Below are positions 17,920-27,253 of a DNA stretch of 64,000 nucleotides, in pieces (positions within the stretch are counted from its first letter, which is position 1; every line of letters begins with the position of its first letter). The translations under genes and the position numbers were made by a program. The notes below the pieces were generated by a model. It had not been told where the DNA came from. It worked only from the letters and a program-made list of their open reading frames with translations, and did not search any database. Origin of the DNA: Streptomyces polyasparticus (GTDB lineage Bacteria; Actinomycetota; Actinomycetes; Streptomycetales; Streptomycetaceae); the NCBI RefSeq assembly GCF_014493765.1, contig NZ_JACTVJ010000004.1, forward strand, positions 682,001-746,000, in the 5' to 3' direction.

Positions 17920-20888
17920 TCCACCACCGCCCGAGCCCTCCGCGTCGTACGCCGGTAGTCGTCGAGCAGATCGCCCACGCGCCCGGGCCCGTAGCCGAGG
18001 TAGCGCCCCACCGCCGCCAGCTCCCGCCCGTCCGAGGGAAACGTGTCACCGGCCCGCCCCCGTACGAGCATCACGCCATTGCGGACCCGCGACGCAAGGA
18101 CCCACGCCTCGTCGAGCACCGCCGCGTCCTCCGTCGAGATCAGCTCCGCCGCCCGCGCGGCCGCCAGCGCCTCCCGCGTACGCGTCGTGCGCAGCCCTGG
18201 CTCGGCCCACCCGTGCTGCAGCTGAAGCAGCTGCACCGTCCACTCCACGTCCGACAGACCGCCACGGCCCAGCTTGGCGTGCAGATTCGGGTCGGCGCCC
18301 CGCGGCATCCGCTCCGTCTCCATGCGCGCCTTGAGCCGCCGGATCTCCCGGACCGCATCGTCGCCGAGCCCCTCCGCGGGGTAACGCAGCGTGGCGATCA
18401 TGTCCATGAAGCGGCGACCGAGCTCCTCGTCCCCCGCCACCGGCTCCGCCCGGAGCAGCGCCTGGCTCTCCCAGACGTGGGACCAGCGCCGGTAGTACGC
18501 CTCGTAGGACTTGAGAGTCCGTACGAGCGGCCCGTTCTTGCCCTCGGGCCGCAGATCCGTGTCGATGAGCAGCGGCGGATCCTGGCTGGGGATCTCGAGC
18601 AGCCGGCGCATCTCGGCGACGACGGCATTGGCGGCCTTGGTGGCCTCGTGCTCGTCGACCCCCTCGCGCGGCTCGTGCACGAAGATCACGTCGGCGTCGG
18701 AGCCGTAGCCGAGCTCATGGCCGCCGAAGCGGCCCATCCCGATGACGGCGAACCGCGTCGGCAGCTCGTCGCCCCACCCCTGCCGCACCACCGCCCGCAG
18801 CGTGCCGGCCAGGGTCGCGGACGTGAGGTCGGAGACCGCGCTGCCGACCCGGTCCACGAGGGCGCCGGGGTCCGCTTCGGCGGGGTGCTCCTCGGTCCCG
18901 TACGAGCGGATCAGGTCACCCGCGGCCGTACGGAACAGCTCGCGCCGCCGCACCCCGCGCGCCGCCGCGACCGCCATCTCGGCGCCCTCCGCGCGGCCGA
19001 CGGCGGCCAGCACCTCCTGCTCCAGGTGGACATGGTCACGGGGCTCGAGACCCCGCTCGTCGCCGAGCAGCGCCACCGCCTCCGGGGCGCGCATCAGCAG
19101 GTCGGGGGCGAGCCGGCCCGCCGAAAGGACCCGGGCGAGGTTCTCGGCCGCGGCGCCCTCGTCGCGTAGCAGCCGCAGGTACCAGGGGGTCTTGCCGAGC
19201 GCGTCCGAGACCTTGCGGAAGCCGAGCAGGCCCGCGTCCGGGTCGGCCGAGTCGGCGAACCAGCCGAGCAGGACCGGAAGGAGCGTGCGCTGGATCGCGG
19301 CCTTGCGGCTGACGCCCGAGGCCAGCGCCTCCAGATGCCGCAGCGCGGCCGCCGGATCGTTGTACCCGAGCGCCACGAGCCGCTCGCGCGCGGCGTCCGT
19401 GGACAGGCGGATCTCGCCGGGCGCGAGCTGCGCCACGGCGTCGAGCAGCGGCCGGTAGAACAGCTTCTCGTGCAGCCTACGCACGGCCGAACTGTGCTTG
19501 CGCCAGGCCTTGTTGAGCTCGGTGACCGGCTCGGTGCGCAGCCCGAGCGAACGCCCGAGCCGCCGCAGATCGGCCTCGTCCTCCGGTACGAGATGGGTGC
19601 GGCGCAGCCGGTACAGCTGGATGCGGTGCTCCATGGCCCGCAGGAACCGGTACGCCTCGTCGAGCTGGGCGGCGTCCGCGCGGCCCACGTAGCCGCCGGC
19701 CGCGAGGGCGTTCAGGGCCTCCAGGGTGGAGCCGCTCCTGAGCGAGGAGTCACCGCGGCCGTGCACCAACTGCAGGAGCTGTACGGCGAATTCGACATCC
19801 CTGAGGCCGCCGGGACCGAGCTTCAGCTCACGCTCCAGCTCGGCCGTCGGAATGCTGTCGACGACGCGGCGGCGCATCTTCTGCACGTCGGGCACGAAGT
19901 TCTCGCGCTCGGCGGCCTGCCACACGAGCGGCGAGAGGGTCTCGATGTACTCGCGGCCGAGCTCCGGGTCACCGGCGACGGGTCTGGCCTTGAGCAGGGC
20001 CTGGAACTCCCAGGTCTTGGCCCAGCGCTGGTAGTACGCGAGGTGGCTGGCCATCGTCCGCACCAGCGGACCGTTGCGGCCCTCGGGGCGCAGATTGGCG
20101 TCCACCGGCCAGATGGTGCCCTCGACCGTGGTCTCGGAGCAGATCCGCATCATGTGCGAGGCGAGCCGGGTCGCGGCCTGCAGCGCCTTGCCCTCCTCGG
20201 CGCCGTCCGCGGCGGCGGCCACGAAGATGACGTCGACGTCGGACACGTAATTGAGCTCATGGCCACCGCACTTGCCCATCGCGATCACCGCGAGCCGGCA
20301 CAGGGCGTCGTCCTCGGGCGCGGCGGCCCGCGCGATGGCGACGGCGGCGCGCAGGGTGGCGGTGGCGAGGTCGGCCAGTTCGGCGGCGGTCTCGGCCACG
20401 TCCGTCGTCCCGCAGACGTCGCGTGCGGCGATGGACAGCAGACAGCGGCGGTACGCGACCCTGAGCGACACGGGATCGGTCGCGTGCGCGAGGCCCCGCT
20501 CGAACTCCTCGACCCCCGGGTGCAGATCACTCGCCTCGTACGTGACGAGGGCGTGCCAGTCGCCGGGGTGACGGGCCAGATGGTCGGCGAGCGCCTCGGA
20601 GGCGCCCATCACGCCGAGCAGCCGGTCCCTGAGCGGCTTGCCGGCGAGCAGGGTGTCGAAGAGCATCCGGCGCTGCTCGTCGTCGGGCTGCGCTTCCGCA
20701 AGCCGTACGAGACCGGTGAGCGCGAGATCGGGGTCGGCCGTGGCGCCGAGGGCGTCGAGCAGGACGGGGTTGGACTGGAGCGCGGCGAGATACGGACCCG
20801 TGAGGTGCCGCTCGGCGGCGGAGGGATCGGTGAACCCGTACCGAAGGAGCCTGGTGAAGGCACTGCTTCTGCGCCCCGGCACGGTCAT
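17898..20888 (-). CDS. glnE: Bifunctional glutamine synthetase adenylyltransferase/deadenylase GlnE
   Basis: This 996-residue enzyme attaches and removes AMP on glutamine synthetase according to nitrogen state. It has the duplicated nucleotidyltransferase layout of GlnE: an N-terminal removase half with GGHELNYVSDVDVIFV (about 207-222) and a C-terminal transferase half with GGHELGYGSDADVIFV (about 718-733). Each is followed by the RPEGRNGPLVRT or RPEGKNGPLVRT motif. The ATG at 20888 (MTVPGRRSSAF) has AAGGGG upstream. A longer frame to 21056 would begin in a region without a ribosome site. It is close to a glnA-like gene at 22769, as in many actinomycetes. Confidence 0.96.
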   Translation of the reverse strand: MTVPGRRSSAFTRLLRYGFTDPSAAERHLTGPYLAALQSNPVLLDALGATADPDLALTGLVRLAEAQPDDEQRRMLFDTLLAGKPLRDRLLGVMGASEALADHLARHPGDWHALVTYEASDLHPGVEEFERGLAHATDPVSLRVAYRRCLLSIAARDVCGTTDVAETAAELADLATATLRAAVAIARAAAPEDDALCRLAVIAMGKCGGHELNYVSDVDVIFVAAAADGAEEGKALQAATRLASHMMRICSETTVEGTIWPVDANLRPEGRNGPLVRTMASHLAYYQRWAKTWEFQALLKARPVAGDPELGREYIETLSPLVWQAAERENFVPDVQKMRRRVVDSIPTAELERELKLGPGGLRDVEFAVQLLQLVHGRGDSSLRSGSTLEALNALAAGGYVGRADAAQLDEAYRFLRAMEHRIQLYRLRRTHLVPEDEADLRRLGRSLGLRTEPVTELNKAWRKHSSAVRRLHEKLFYRPLLDAVAQLAPGEIRLSTDAARERLVALGYNDPAAALRHLEALASGVSRKAAIQRTLLPVLLGWFADSADPDAGLLGFRKVSDALGKTPWYLRLLRDEGAAAENLARVLSAGRLAPDLLMRAPEAVALLGDERGLEPRDHVHLEQEVLAAVGRAEGAEMAVAAARGVRRRELFRTAAGDLIRSYGTEEHPAEADPGALVDRVGSAVSDLTSATLAGTLRAVVRQGWGDELPTRFAVIGMGRFGGHELGYGSDADVIFVHEPREGVDEHEATKAANAVVAEMRRLLEIPSQDPPLLIDTDLRPEGKNGPLVRTLKSYEAYYRRWSHVWESQALLRAEPVAGDEELGRRFMDMIATLRYPAEGLGDDAVREIRRLKARMETERMPRGADPNLHAKLGRGGLSDVEWTVQLLQLQHGWAEPGLRTTRTREALAAARAAELISTEDAAVLDEAWVLASRVRNGVMLVRGRAGDTFPSDGRELAAVGRYLGYGPGRVGDLLDDYRRTTRRARAVVEELFYGA

Positions 20889-21043
20889 CTGCGGCCCCTT
20901 CCGTAGATCAAGGTCCGGGCCCGAGCCTAGTCTTTCCGTTCGGCTTGTGACCCGCCGCGGCCCTCTGCTGGGCCGGGCACCGATGAATTGCGCGGCCGCG
21001 CGCGGTCTCCCCTCCACAGGCACCATCGAAGGAGGAGGCCCGT

Positions 21044-21553
21044 ATGCCGAAGGCACCCCGCACCGAACTCGACGCCCGGTACAGCGACGAGAGCGCGGTG
21101 GCCGTCGAGTGGGCGCAGGCCGAGGCGCTGCTCGTGGAGTCCGAGCTCTTCTGGATCTCGACCGTGCGGCCCGACGGCCGTCCCCATGTGACGCCGCTGC
21201 CCGCGGTGTGGCGGGACGGAAAGCTGCACTTCTGCACGGGCGCCGAGGAGCGCAAGGCGCTGAATCTCGCGGCCAATCCGCACCTGGTGCTCACCACGGG
21301 CACGAACACCTGGAACAAGGGCTTCGACGTGGTGGTCGAGGGTGCGGCGGTCCGGGTCACGGAGGATGCGCGGCTGCGCACTCTGGCTGCCGCGTGGGAG
21401 TGCAAGTACGGCAGTTTCTGGCATTTCGAGGTGCGTGACGGCTGCTTCGAGCATGGTCCTGGGAAGGCTCTGGTGTTCGAGGTCGCCCCGCGCACGGTGT
21501 TCGGCTTCGGCAAGGGCGAGCCGTTCAGCCAGACCCGCTGGAAGTTCGAATGA
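21044..21553 (+). CDS. Pyridoxamine-5'-phosphate-oxidase-fold (PPOX) family protein
   Basis: This 169-residue protein has the split-barrel flavin/F420-binding fold pattern: FWISTVRPDGRPHVTPLPAVW near residues 36-56, then FCTGAEERKALNLAANPHLVLTTG. Members bind FMN, F420 or heme, and many are deazaflavin-dependent reductases. The ATG at 21044 has GAAGGAGGAGG seven bases upstream. It is the first of three small genes read toward glnA2. The cofactor and substrate cannot be told from sequence. Confidence 0.85.
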   Translation: MPKAPRTELDARYSDESAVAVEWAQAEALLVESELFWISTVRPDGRPHVTPLPAVWRDGKLHFCTGAEERKALNLAANPHLVLTTGTNTWNKGFDVVVEGAAVRVTEDARLRTLAAAWECKYGSFWHFEVRDGCFEHGPGKALVFEVAPRTVFGFGKGEPFSQTRWKFE

Positions 21554-21589
21554 CCGACCGCACCCCCTTCCACCGCTGAGGAGCACACC

Positions 21590-22021
21590 GTGGAGTACAC
21601 CCTCGAAGTTGTCGTCATGCCGGTCTCCGACATGGACCGCGCCAAGGAGTTCTACGCCGACAAGTGCGGCTTCAAGGTCGACCTGGACCAGCAGGTGACC
21701 CCGACCGCGCGCATCATCCAGATCACGCCGCCCGGGTCCCGCTGCTCCATCGCGCTGATCGCGGGCATGCCCCTGGCCCCGGGGCAGAAGCAGATGGAGC
21801 CGGGGGCGCTGCAGGGCCTCCAGCTCTGCGTCACGGACATCGAGTCGGCGCACGCGGAGCTGTCCTCGCGGGGCGTCGGTATCTCGGAGGTCCAGCACGT
21901 GGGCGCGGGCGGCTGGGAGCCCGGCAAGGGCGAGACCTGGAACAGCTTCGCCTTCTTCACCGACCCGGACGGCAACGGCTGGATCCTCCAGGAGGCCCCG
22001 GCTCCGCTGTCGGAGCGGTGA
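21590..22021 (+). CDS. VOC-family (glyoxalase/dioxygenase fold) protein
   Basis: This 143-residue protein carries the vicinal-oxygen-chelate pattern: EVVVMPVSDMDRAKEFYADK at the start, a middle stretch with LQLCVTDIESAHAELSSRGV, and a C-terminal FFTDPDGNGWILQE with the usual metal-ligand glutamate. Members include glyoxalase I and resistance or dioxygenase proteins, so the reaction is not determined. The GTG at 21590 has GAGGAG upstream. It lies 36 bp after the PPOX gene and is probably co-transcribed with it. Confidence 0.85.
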   Translation: MEYTLEVVVMPVSDMDRAKEFYADKCGFKVDLDQQVTPTARIIQITPPGSRCSIALIAGMPLAPGQKQMEPGALQGLQLCVTDIESAHAELSSRGVGISEVQHVGAGGWEPGKGETWNSFAFFTDPDGNGWILQEAPAPLSER

Positions 22022-22039
22022 CCCGTCTAGAGTCCCCGG

Positions 22040-22420
22040 ATGGGCAGCAGTCGGCGCGTGCGGCGCCTGGCGGTCGATGACACGACGTACGAGTGGTGCT
22101 TCGCGCACCGCCACGACCGGGGGCGCGGGTACTCCGGGTGTCGCAGCATCGTGACCGTATGGCGTCCGGGCAGCCGGGCCCGGCTCCGCTTCGTGTTCCG
22201 GCCCGGGCCCGGGCGGATCATCTCCGACGGGTACTTCGAGGAGGGCGCAGCGGTCCGCGTACCGGATCGGGCGTATCTGAACCTCCACGAACCCGGCACC
22301 GTACGGGCGTTGCTCGACGAGCATCTCGCGGGTGGCCCTTTCCCCGGGGCGGGGTCGGTGGAGGTGGACGGCTGGGCACTGTTCGACGCGGTGGCTGGCC
22401 CTCCGCCCCCGGTGCGCTGA
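22040..22420 (+). CDS. Hypothetical protein
   Basis: I do not recognise a family in this 126-residue product. It is rich in Arg and aromatic residues in its first half (DDTTYEWCFAHRHDRGRGYS) and has no signal peptide or membrane segment. It ends in a Pro-rich tail. The ATG at 22040 lies 18 bp after the VOC gene on the same strand, which supports co-transcription, but the ribosome site is weak. Confidence 0.6.
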   Translation: MGSSRRVRRLAVDDTTYEWCFAHRHDRGRGYSGCRSIVTVWRPGSRARLRFVFRPGPGRIISDGYFEEGAAVRVPDRAYLNLHEPGTVRALLDEHLAGGPFPGAGSVEVDGWALFDAVAGPPPPVR

Positions 22421-22489
22421 GCGCGCGCCGTTTCGCGTCTGGCTTCCTGCCGGTGCGCTTTCGCGTGCGGTTCGTCTTGGGTCGGTGCC

Positions 22490-22583
22490 GGGGTGGGGTA
22501 CCTGGTTTTCGGGCAATGTGGGCCGGTACCGAGGGACTCACCTTGTTGCTAACGGACCGCCCGAAAACCAGGCACCCCACCCC
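22490..22583. repeat. 25-bp near-perfect inverted repeat around a 44-base spacer
   Basis: The arm at 22490-22514 (GGGGTGGGGTACCTGGTTTT and five more bases) is repeated in inverted form at 22559-22583 with one mismatch. It lies in the 348-bp space between the hypothetical gene (stop 22420) and glnA2 (stop 22769), upstream of a separate terminator hairpin. The rest of that space (22421-22489 and 22584-22719) shows no gene or clear signal. Confidence 0.8.
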
Positions 22584-22719
22584 GTCCCCTCCGGCCGCAT
22601 CGCGGCTGCGGGCGGGTCGGGCTTCCCCGCCAACGGTGCTCGGCCGCGGGCCAGGTGGGCTTCTGCCCCAGCAGTGCTCGGCTGCAGGCTCGGTGGACTC
22701 TGCATCGGTGCCGTCAAGC

Positions 22720-22759
22720 ACGTCCGGGCCCACGGGGGACTCCCCGTGGGCCCGGACGT
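22720..22759. terminator. Strong hairpin terminator after glnA2
   Basis: A perfect 18-bp stem (ACGTCCGGGCCCACGGGG and its complement) closes the tetraloop GACT ten bases beyond the glnA2 stop. It can serve both converging transcripts. Confidence 0.88.
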
Positions 22760-22768
22760 CTCAAGTGC

Positions 22769-24130
22769 TTACAGGACCGGGAGGTTCTTGCGGAGTTCGA
22801 AGGCGGTGACCTCCGAGCGGTACTCCTCCCACTCCTGCTTCTTGTTGCGCAGGAAGAAGTCGTAGACGTGCTCGCCGAGCGTCTCCGCGACCAGTTCCGA
22901 GCGTTCCATCAGGGCGATCGCCTCGCCCAGGTTCTGCGGCAGGGGCTCGATGCCCATCGCGCGGCGTTCCGCGTCGCGCAGCGCCCACACGTCGTCGTCG
23001 GCGCCCGGCGGGAGCTCGTAACCCTCCTCGATGCCCTTGAGGCCCGCGGCCAGGAGCACCGCGTACGCGAGGTAGGGGTTGCAGCCCGAGTCGAGGGAGC
23101 GGACCTCGACGCGCGCCGAGCCGATCTTGCCCGGCTTGTACATCGGGACGCGGATGAGGGCCGAGCGGTTGTTGTGGCCCCAGCAGATGTACGAGGGTGC
23201 CTCGCCGCCGGCGCCCGCGGTGCGCTCGGAGCCGCCCCAGATGCGCTTGTACGAGTTGACCCACTGGTTCGTCACGGCGGAGATCTCCGCGGCGTGCTTG
23301 AGCAGGCCCGCGATGAAGGAGCGGCCGACCTTGGAGAGCTGGTACTCGGCGCCCGACTCGTAGAAGGCGTTGCGGTCGCCCTCGAACAGGGAGAGGTGCG
23401 TGTGCATGCCCGAGCCCGGGTGCTCGGAGAAGGGCTTGGGCATGAAGGTCGCCTGCACGCCCTGCTCAAGCGCGACCTGCTTCATGACCAGGCGGAAGGT
23501 CATGATGTTGTCGGCGGTGGAGAGCGCGTCCGCGTACCGCAGGTCGATCTCCTGCTGGCCCGGCGCCCCCTCGTGGTGGCTGAACTCGACCGAGATGCCC
23601 ATGGATTCGAGCATCGTGATCGCCTGGCGGCGGAAGTCCATCCCGACGTTCTGCGGGGTGTGGTCGAAGTAGCCGGAGTTGTCGGCGGGGGTCGGACGCG
23701 AGCCGTCGAGGGGCTTGTTCTTCAGGAGGAAGAACTCGATCTCGGGGTGGGTGTAGAAGGTGAAGCCCAGGTCCGAGGACTTGGCGAGCGCGCGCTTCAG
23801 CACATAGCGCGGGTCCGCGAAGGACGGGGAGCCGTCGGGCATCAGGATGTCGCAGAACATCCGGGCCGTACCGGGGGCCTCCGCACGCCACGGCAGGATC
23901 TGGAAGGTCACCGGATCCGGCTTGGCGATCATGTCGGACTCGTAGACCCGGGCGAAGCCCTCGATCGCCGAGCCGTCGAAGCCGATGCCCTCGTCGAAGG
24001 CCTGCTCCAGTTCGGCCGGGGCGACGGCCACCGACTTCAGGAAGCCGAGGACATCCGTGAACCACAGGCGTACGAACCGGATGTCGCGCTCCTCGAGCGT
24101 GCGGAGCACGAATTCCTGCTGCTTGTCCAT
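22769..24130 (-). CDS. glnA2: Glutamine synthetase-like enzyme GlnA2 (probable gamma-glutamylpolyamine synthetase)
   Basis: This 453-residue GSI-type ligase has the N-terminal beta-grasp domain (RFVRLWFTDVLGFLKSVAV), the latch GFDGSAIEGFARVYESDM, the ATP/metal motifs EIEFFLL and EFSHHEGAPGQQEIDLRYA, and the MPKPFSEHPGSGMHTHLSLF signature. The site that carries the adenylylated tyrosine in ordinary GlnA (LYDLP-type) reads DDDVWALRD here, with Trp in the Tyr position. GlnA2 of Streptomyces coelicolor has been described as using polyamines rather than ammonium; assignment of that activity here rests on family position. It starts at ATG 24130 and lies near glnE. Confidence 0.9.
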   Translation of the reverse strand: MDKQQEFVLRTLEERDIRFVRLWFTDVLGFLKSVAVAPAELEQAFDEGIGFDGSAIEGFARVYESDMIAKPDPVTFQILPWRAEAPGTARMFCDILMPDGSPSFADPRYVLKRALAKSSDLGFTFYTHPEIEFFLLKNKPLDGSRPTPADNSGYFDHTPQNVGMDFRRQAITMLESMGISVEFSHHEGAPGQQEIDLRYADALSTADNIMTFRLVMKQVALEQGVQATFMPKPFSEHPGSGMHTHLSLFEGDRNAFYESGAEYQLSKVGRSFIAGLLKHAAEISAVTNQWVNSYKRIWGGSERTAGAGGEAPSYICWGHNNRSALIRVPMYKPGKIGSARVEVRSLDSGCNPYLAYAVLLAAGLKGIEEGYELPPGADDDVWALRDAERRAMGIEPLPQNLGEAIALMERSELVAETLGEHVYDFFLRNKKQEWEEYRSEVTAFELRKNLPVL

Positions 24131-24333
24131 TGCGACTTTCCACCCATCCTTGCCGGCCGGCCGACCACCGGAGCGTGCCTCATGTACACGGGGTCACTTG
24201 AGCATCCCACCACACGGTTTCGAACAGGTTGCAAACCGGCCCGGCCGATACGAGCCCAGGGGCGGCTGACGCGGCGCCGGACCGCCTATAACATCAGCTG
24301 ACCCGCCTGCCACTGGAGAACGGATACACCAGC

Positions 24334-24996
24334 ATGGGTTCCGCCCGACAGAACTCCTCAGCCGATCGCCGGGCGCGCATAGAGGAGATGCGCCGCGCCG
24401 AACAGGCTCGCGAGCGCCGCAACCGCCTGCTCACCATCGGCATCAGCACCGTCATAGTGGTCGGTCTGGTCGGCTTCGGCTCGTATCTCTTCATCAGCGA
24501 GCAGAACAAGCAGGACGAGGCGGATGCCAAGGCGAAGGCCGCGGCCGATGCGCCCATCAAGGGCCTGCAGGAGTTCGACGCCAAGAAGCTGGGCCGCAAC
24601 CACGTGACCAAGCCGGTGTCCTACCCGCAGACGCCTCCGGTCGGCGGCGACCACAACCAGGTGTGGATGAACTGCAACGGCGACGTCTACGACAAGGCGA
24701 TCCCGGACATGAACGCGGTGCACTCCCTGGAGCACGGCGCCGTCTGGGTCACGTACAACAAGCAGGCCAAGGACGCCGACGTCAAGGCGCTCGCGGAGAA
24801 GGTCAAGGCCACCCCGTACTCCCTGATGAGCCCGGTCGACGGCCAGGAGGGCGCGCTGATGCTGACCGCGTGGGGCAAGCAGGTCACCGTGGACAGCGCC
24901 AAGGACCCGCGCGTGGAGAGCTTCTTCGCGAAGTTCGTGCAGGGCAAGCAGACCCCTGAGCTGGGTGCCGCCTGCACCAACGGACTGGCAGGCTAG
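24334..24996 (+). CDS. DUF3105 membrane-anchored protein
   Basis: This 220-residue protein has a charged cytoplasmic N-terminus, one transmembrane segment (about residues 32-54) and an outer domain. The conserved DUF3105 features are PPVGGDHNQVWMNCNGDVYD and AVHSLEHGAVWVTY, with His and Cys residues that could bind metal. The function of the family is not established. The ATG at 24334 has GGAGAACGG upstream, and a TATAAC box at 24287-24292 could be its promoter. It is followed by a DUF305 gene, a common pairing in Streptomyces. Confidence 0.88.
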   Translation: MGSARQNSSADRRARIEEMRRAEQARERRNRLLTIGISTVIVVGLVGFGSYLFISEQNKQDEADAKAKAAADAPIKGLQEFDAKKLGRNHVTKPVSYPQTPPVGGDHNQVWMNCNGDVYDKAIPDMNAVHSLEHGAVWVTYNKQAKDADVKALAEKVKATPYSLMSPVDGQEGALMLTAWGKQVTVDSAKDPRVESFFAKFVQGKQTPELGAACTNGLAG

Positions 24997-25058
24997 GCAT
25001 GCGGAACGGCCGGCCATCGGGCCGGCCGCCCAAGACCGCAAGGCATCAGGAACGGACT

Positions 25059-25703
25059 GTGTCAGTGAAGCGCGCAACCTGGCTGGGGATCGCCGCGGCG
25101 GTGCTGCTCGCGGGCGGCGGGGGCATGACCCTCGCGCTCGCGGACGGCGGCGACCGCGGGGCCTCCCCCGCCGCCACGGCCAACCCGTCGACCGACTCCG
25201 CCGACGCGGGGTTCGCACGTGACATGGCCGTGCACCATCAGCAGGCCGTCGAGATGTCCTTCGTCATCCGCGACCGCACCGACGACGAGGACATCCGGCG
25301 CCTCGCGTACGACATCGCCAACACCCAGGCCAACCAGCGCGGCATGCTGCTCGGCTGGCTCAACCTGTGGGGTCTGCCGATCGCGGACGGCAAGGACCCG
25401 ATGGGCTGGATGGACATGCCGGCCTCCCCCTCGCCCGGTCACGACGGTGCGCTGATGCCCGGCATGGCGACCAAGTCGGAGATCGAGCGGCTCGGGGAGC
25501 TCAGCGGCAAGGACGCCGAGATCTTCTATCTCCAGCTGATGACGGACCACCACAAGGGCGGTGTCCATATGGCCCAGGGCTGTGTGGACCGCTGCGCGGT
25601 GGGCGTCGAGAAGCAGCTCGCGCAGGGGATGGTCGACGCGCAGGAGTCGGAGCTGGATCTGATGGCGGACCTGCTGAAGGAGCGGGGCGCCGAGCCCAGG
25701 TAG
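25059..25703 (+). CDS. DUF305 secreted or membrane-anchored protein
   Basis: This 214-residue protein has an N-terminal hydrophobic signal or anchor (about residues 8-28). The DUF305 domain carries paired His motifs, DMAVHHQQAVEMS and LMTDHHKGGVHMA, with Met-rich stretches (MGWMDMP and MPGM) between them. That pattern suggests metal, perhaps copper, binding, though the role is unproven. I prefer the GTG at 25059 (AGGAAC upstream); an ATG at 24999, two bases after the preceding stop, is also possible. It is probably co-transcribed with the DUF3105 gene. Confidence 0.85.
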   Translation: MSVKRATWLGIAAAVLLAGGGGMTLALADGGDRGASPAATANPSTDSADAGFARDMAVHHQQAVEMSFVIRDRTDDEDIRRLAYDIANTQANQRGMLLGWLNLWGLPIADGKDPMGWMDMPASPSPGHDGALMPGMATKSEIERLGELSGKDAEIFYLQLMTDHHKGGVHMAQGCVDRCAVGVEKQLAQGMVDAQESELDLMADLLKERGAEPR

Positions 25704-25752
25704 CCGTTTCGCTCGGCATGCGGCCCACCCGTATCGCACTGATCATGGCCGC

Positions 25753-27204
25753 ATGACGACCACCGACGAGGTCAAAGAGCCGGTCGCGGACGACGGCACC
25801 AAGCGGCAGTTCATCTCCTGGGTGACGCTCGCCCTGATGACGACCGCCTCCGTGGCGAGCCTGCGCCCCTCGCCCTCCATGGCGATCTACGGCCTCGCGG
25901 CGATCTTCCTCTATCTGCTGCCCGCCATCGTCTTCCTGCTCCCCACCGCACTCGTCGGCGCCGAGCTGGCCTCCGGCTGGACCGGCGGCATCTACCGGTG
26001 GGTGAGCGAGGCGCTCGGCAAGCCGCTCGGCTTCCTGGCGGTGTGGTGCCAGTTCGCGATGACCATCGCGTACTACCCGAGCCTGCTCGCGTATGTCGCC
26101 TCGACCTTCGCGTACGTGATCCACCCGAGCCTCGCCGAGAACGGGCTCTACGTCGCGATCGTCATCGTCGTCGTCTACTGGACCGGCGTCTGGGTCTCCT
26201 CGCGCGGCACCAAGACGGTGGCGGGGCTCTCCAGCCTCGGCCTGATCATCGGCACCCTGATCCCCGGCGTCGTCCTCGTGGCGCTCGGCCTCGTCTTCCT
26301 CGCGCAGGGCAACCCCTCCGAGGCGCCGATGGACGCGGGGCACTGGCTGCCGCCGTGGACCGGCCTCGCGAGCCTGGTCCTGATCGTCAACAACTTCCTC
26401 TCCTACGCGGGCATGGAGATGAACGGCGTCCACGTGGCCAGCCTGCGCTCCCCGCGCTCGGAGTATCCGCGTTCGGTGTTCCTGGCGGCCGGCCTGGTGC
26501 TGCTGATCTTCATCCTTCCGGCGCTCGCCATCAGCTGGGTCCTTCCTGCCGAGAACACCAGCCTCACCGCCGGTCTGATGCAGGCCTTCCACGCCTTCTT
26601 CGACCACTTCGGCGTCGCCTGGCTGACGAAGATCGTCGGCATCATGGTCGTGATGGCCGCGCTCGGCGGCATGCTCACCTGGCTCGCGGGTCCCGCGAAG
26701 GGCCTGGTGCAGCTGTCGCGCCAGGAGGGGTATCTGCCGCCGTTCCTGCAGAAGCTGAACCCGCACGGCGTACCGCAGAACATCATGATCGCCCAGGGTG
26801 TGATCACCACGCTGATCGGCATCCTGTACGCCTTCAGCTCGGATGTGTCCTCCGCGTACTGGATGTTCTCCGTGATCACGATCCAGATCTATCTGATCGC
26901 GTATCTGCTGATGTTCGTGGCCGTCATCCGGCTGCGGAAGACCCAGCCGGACCGGCCGCGCGGCTTCGTGGTGCCGGCCGTGACGCTGGTCGCGGGGGTC
27001 GGCTTCATCGCCTCCGCGTGCGCGATGGTCATCGGCTTCGTCCCGCCGGACCAGTTCGGCGACGGACCGCTGTGGCGCTATCTCCTGATCGTCGGCGGCG
27101 GGCTGCTCGTCCTGGGTCTGGTGATCCCGCTGGCGTTCCTGAAGTTCCGCAAGCCGCACTGGGTGCATCCGGAGTACCAGGGGGCTCGGGCCCCGGTCGA
27201 GTAG
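25753..27204 (+). CDS. APC-superfamily amino acid permease
   Basis: This 483-residue integral membrane protein has about twelve hydrophobic segments. The first helix region (MTTASVASLRPSPSMAIYGL) and the motif GAELASGWTGGIYRWVSEAL are typical of the APC family, in the branch with glutamate/GABA-type antiporters. It would move an amino acid or amine across the membrane in exchange or symport. The start is ATG 25753, 49 bp after the DUF305 gene. The substrate cannot be told from sequence; the nearby glutamine synthetase-like gene is only a hint. Confidence 0.9.
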   Translation: MTTTDEVKEPVADDGTKRQFISWVTLALMTTASVASLRPSPSMAIYGLAAIFLYLLPAIVFLLPTALVGAELASGWTGGIYRWVSEALGKPLGFLAVWCQFAMTIAYYPSLLAYVASTFAYVIHPSLAENGLYVAIVIVVVYWTGVWVSSRGTKTVAGLSSLGLIIGTLIPGVVLVALGLVFLAQGNPSEAPMDAGHWLPPWTGLASLVLIVNNFLSYAGMEMNGVHVASLRSPRSEYPRSVFLAAGLVLLIFILPALAISWVLPAENTSLTAGLMQAFHAFFDHFGVAWLTKIVGIMVVMAALGGMLTWLAGPAKGLVQLSRQEGYLPPFLQKLNPHGVPQNIMIAQGVITTLIGILYAFSSDVSSAYWMFSVITIQIYLIAYLLMFVAVIRLRKTQPDRPRGFVVPAVTLVAGVGFIASACAMVIGFVPPDQFGDGPLWRYLLIVGGGLLVLGLVIPLAFLKFRKPHWVHPEYQGARAPVE

Positions 27205-27253
27205 GGCCAGGGCCGCTGTGTCACCAGCCCCGGGACGTAGGCTTTGCCCACCT

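Noticed and set aside
24999-25058. ATG at 24999 as the start of the DUF305 gene
   Set aside because: It adds 20 residues of basic, non-signal sequence. The GTG at 25059 has an AGGAAC site and is followed directly by a normal signal/anchor. The choice is not certain.
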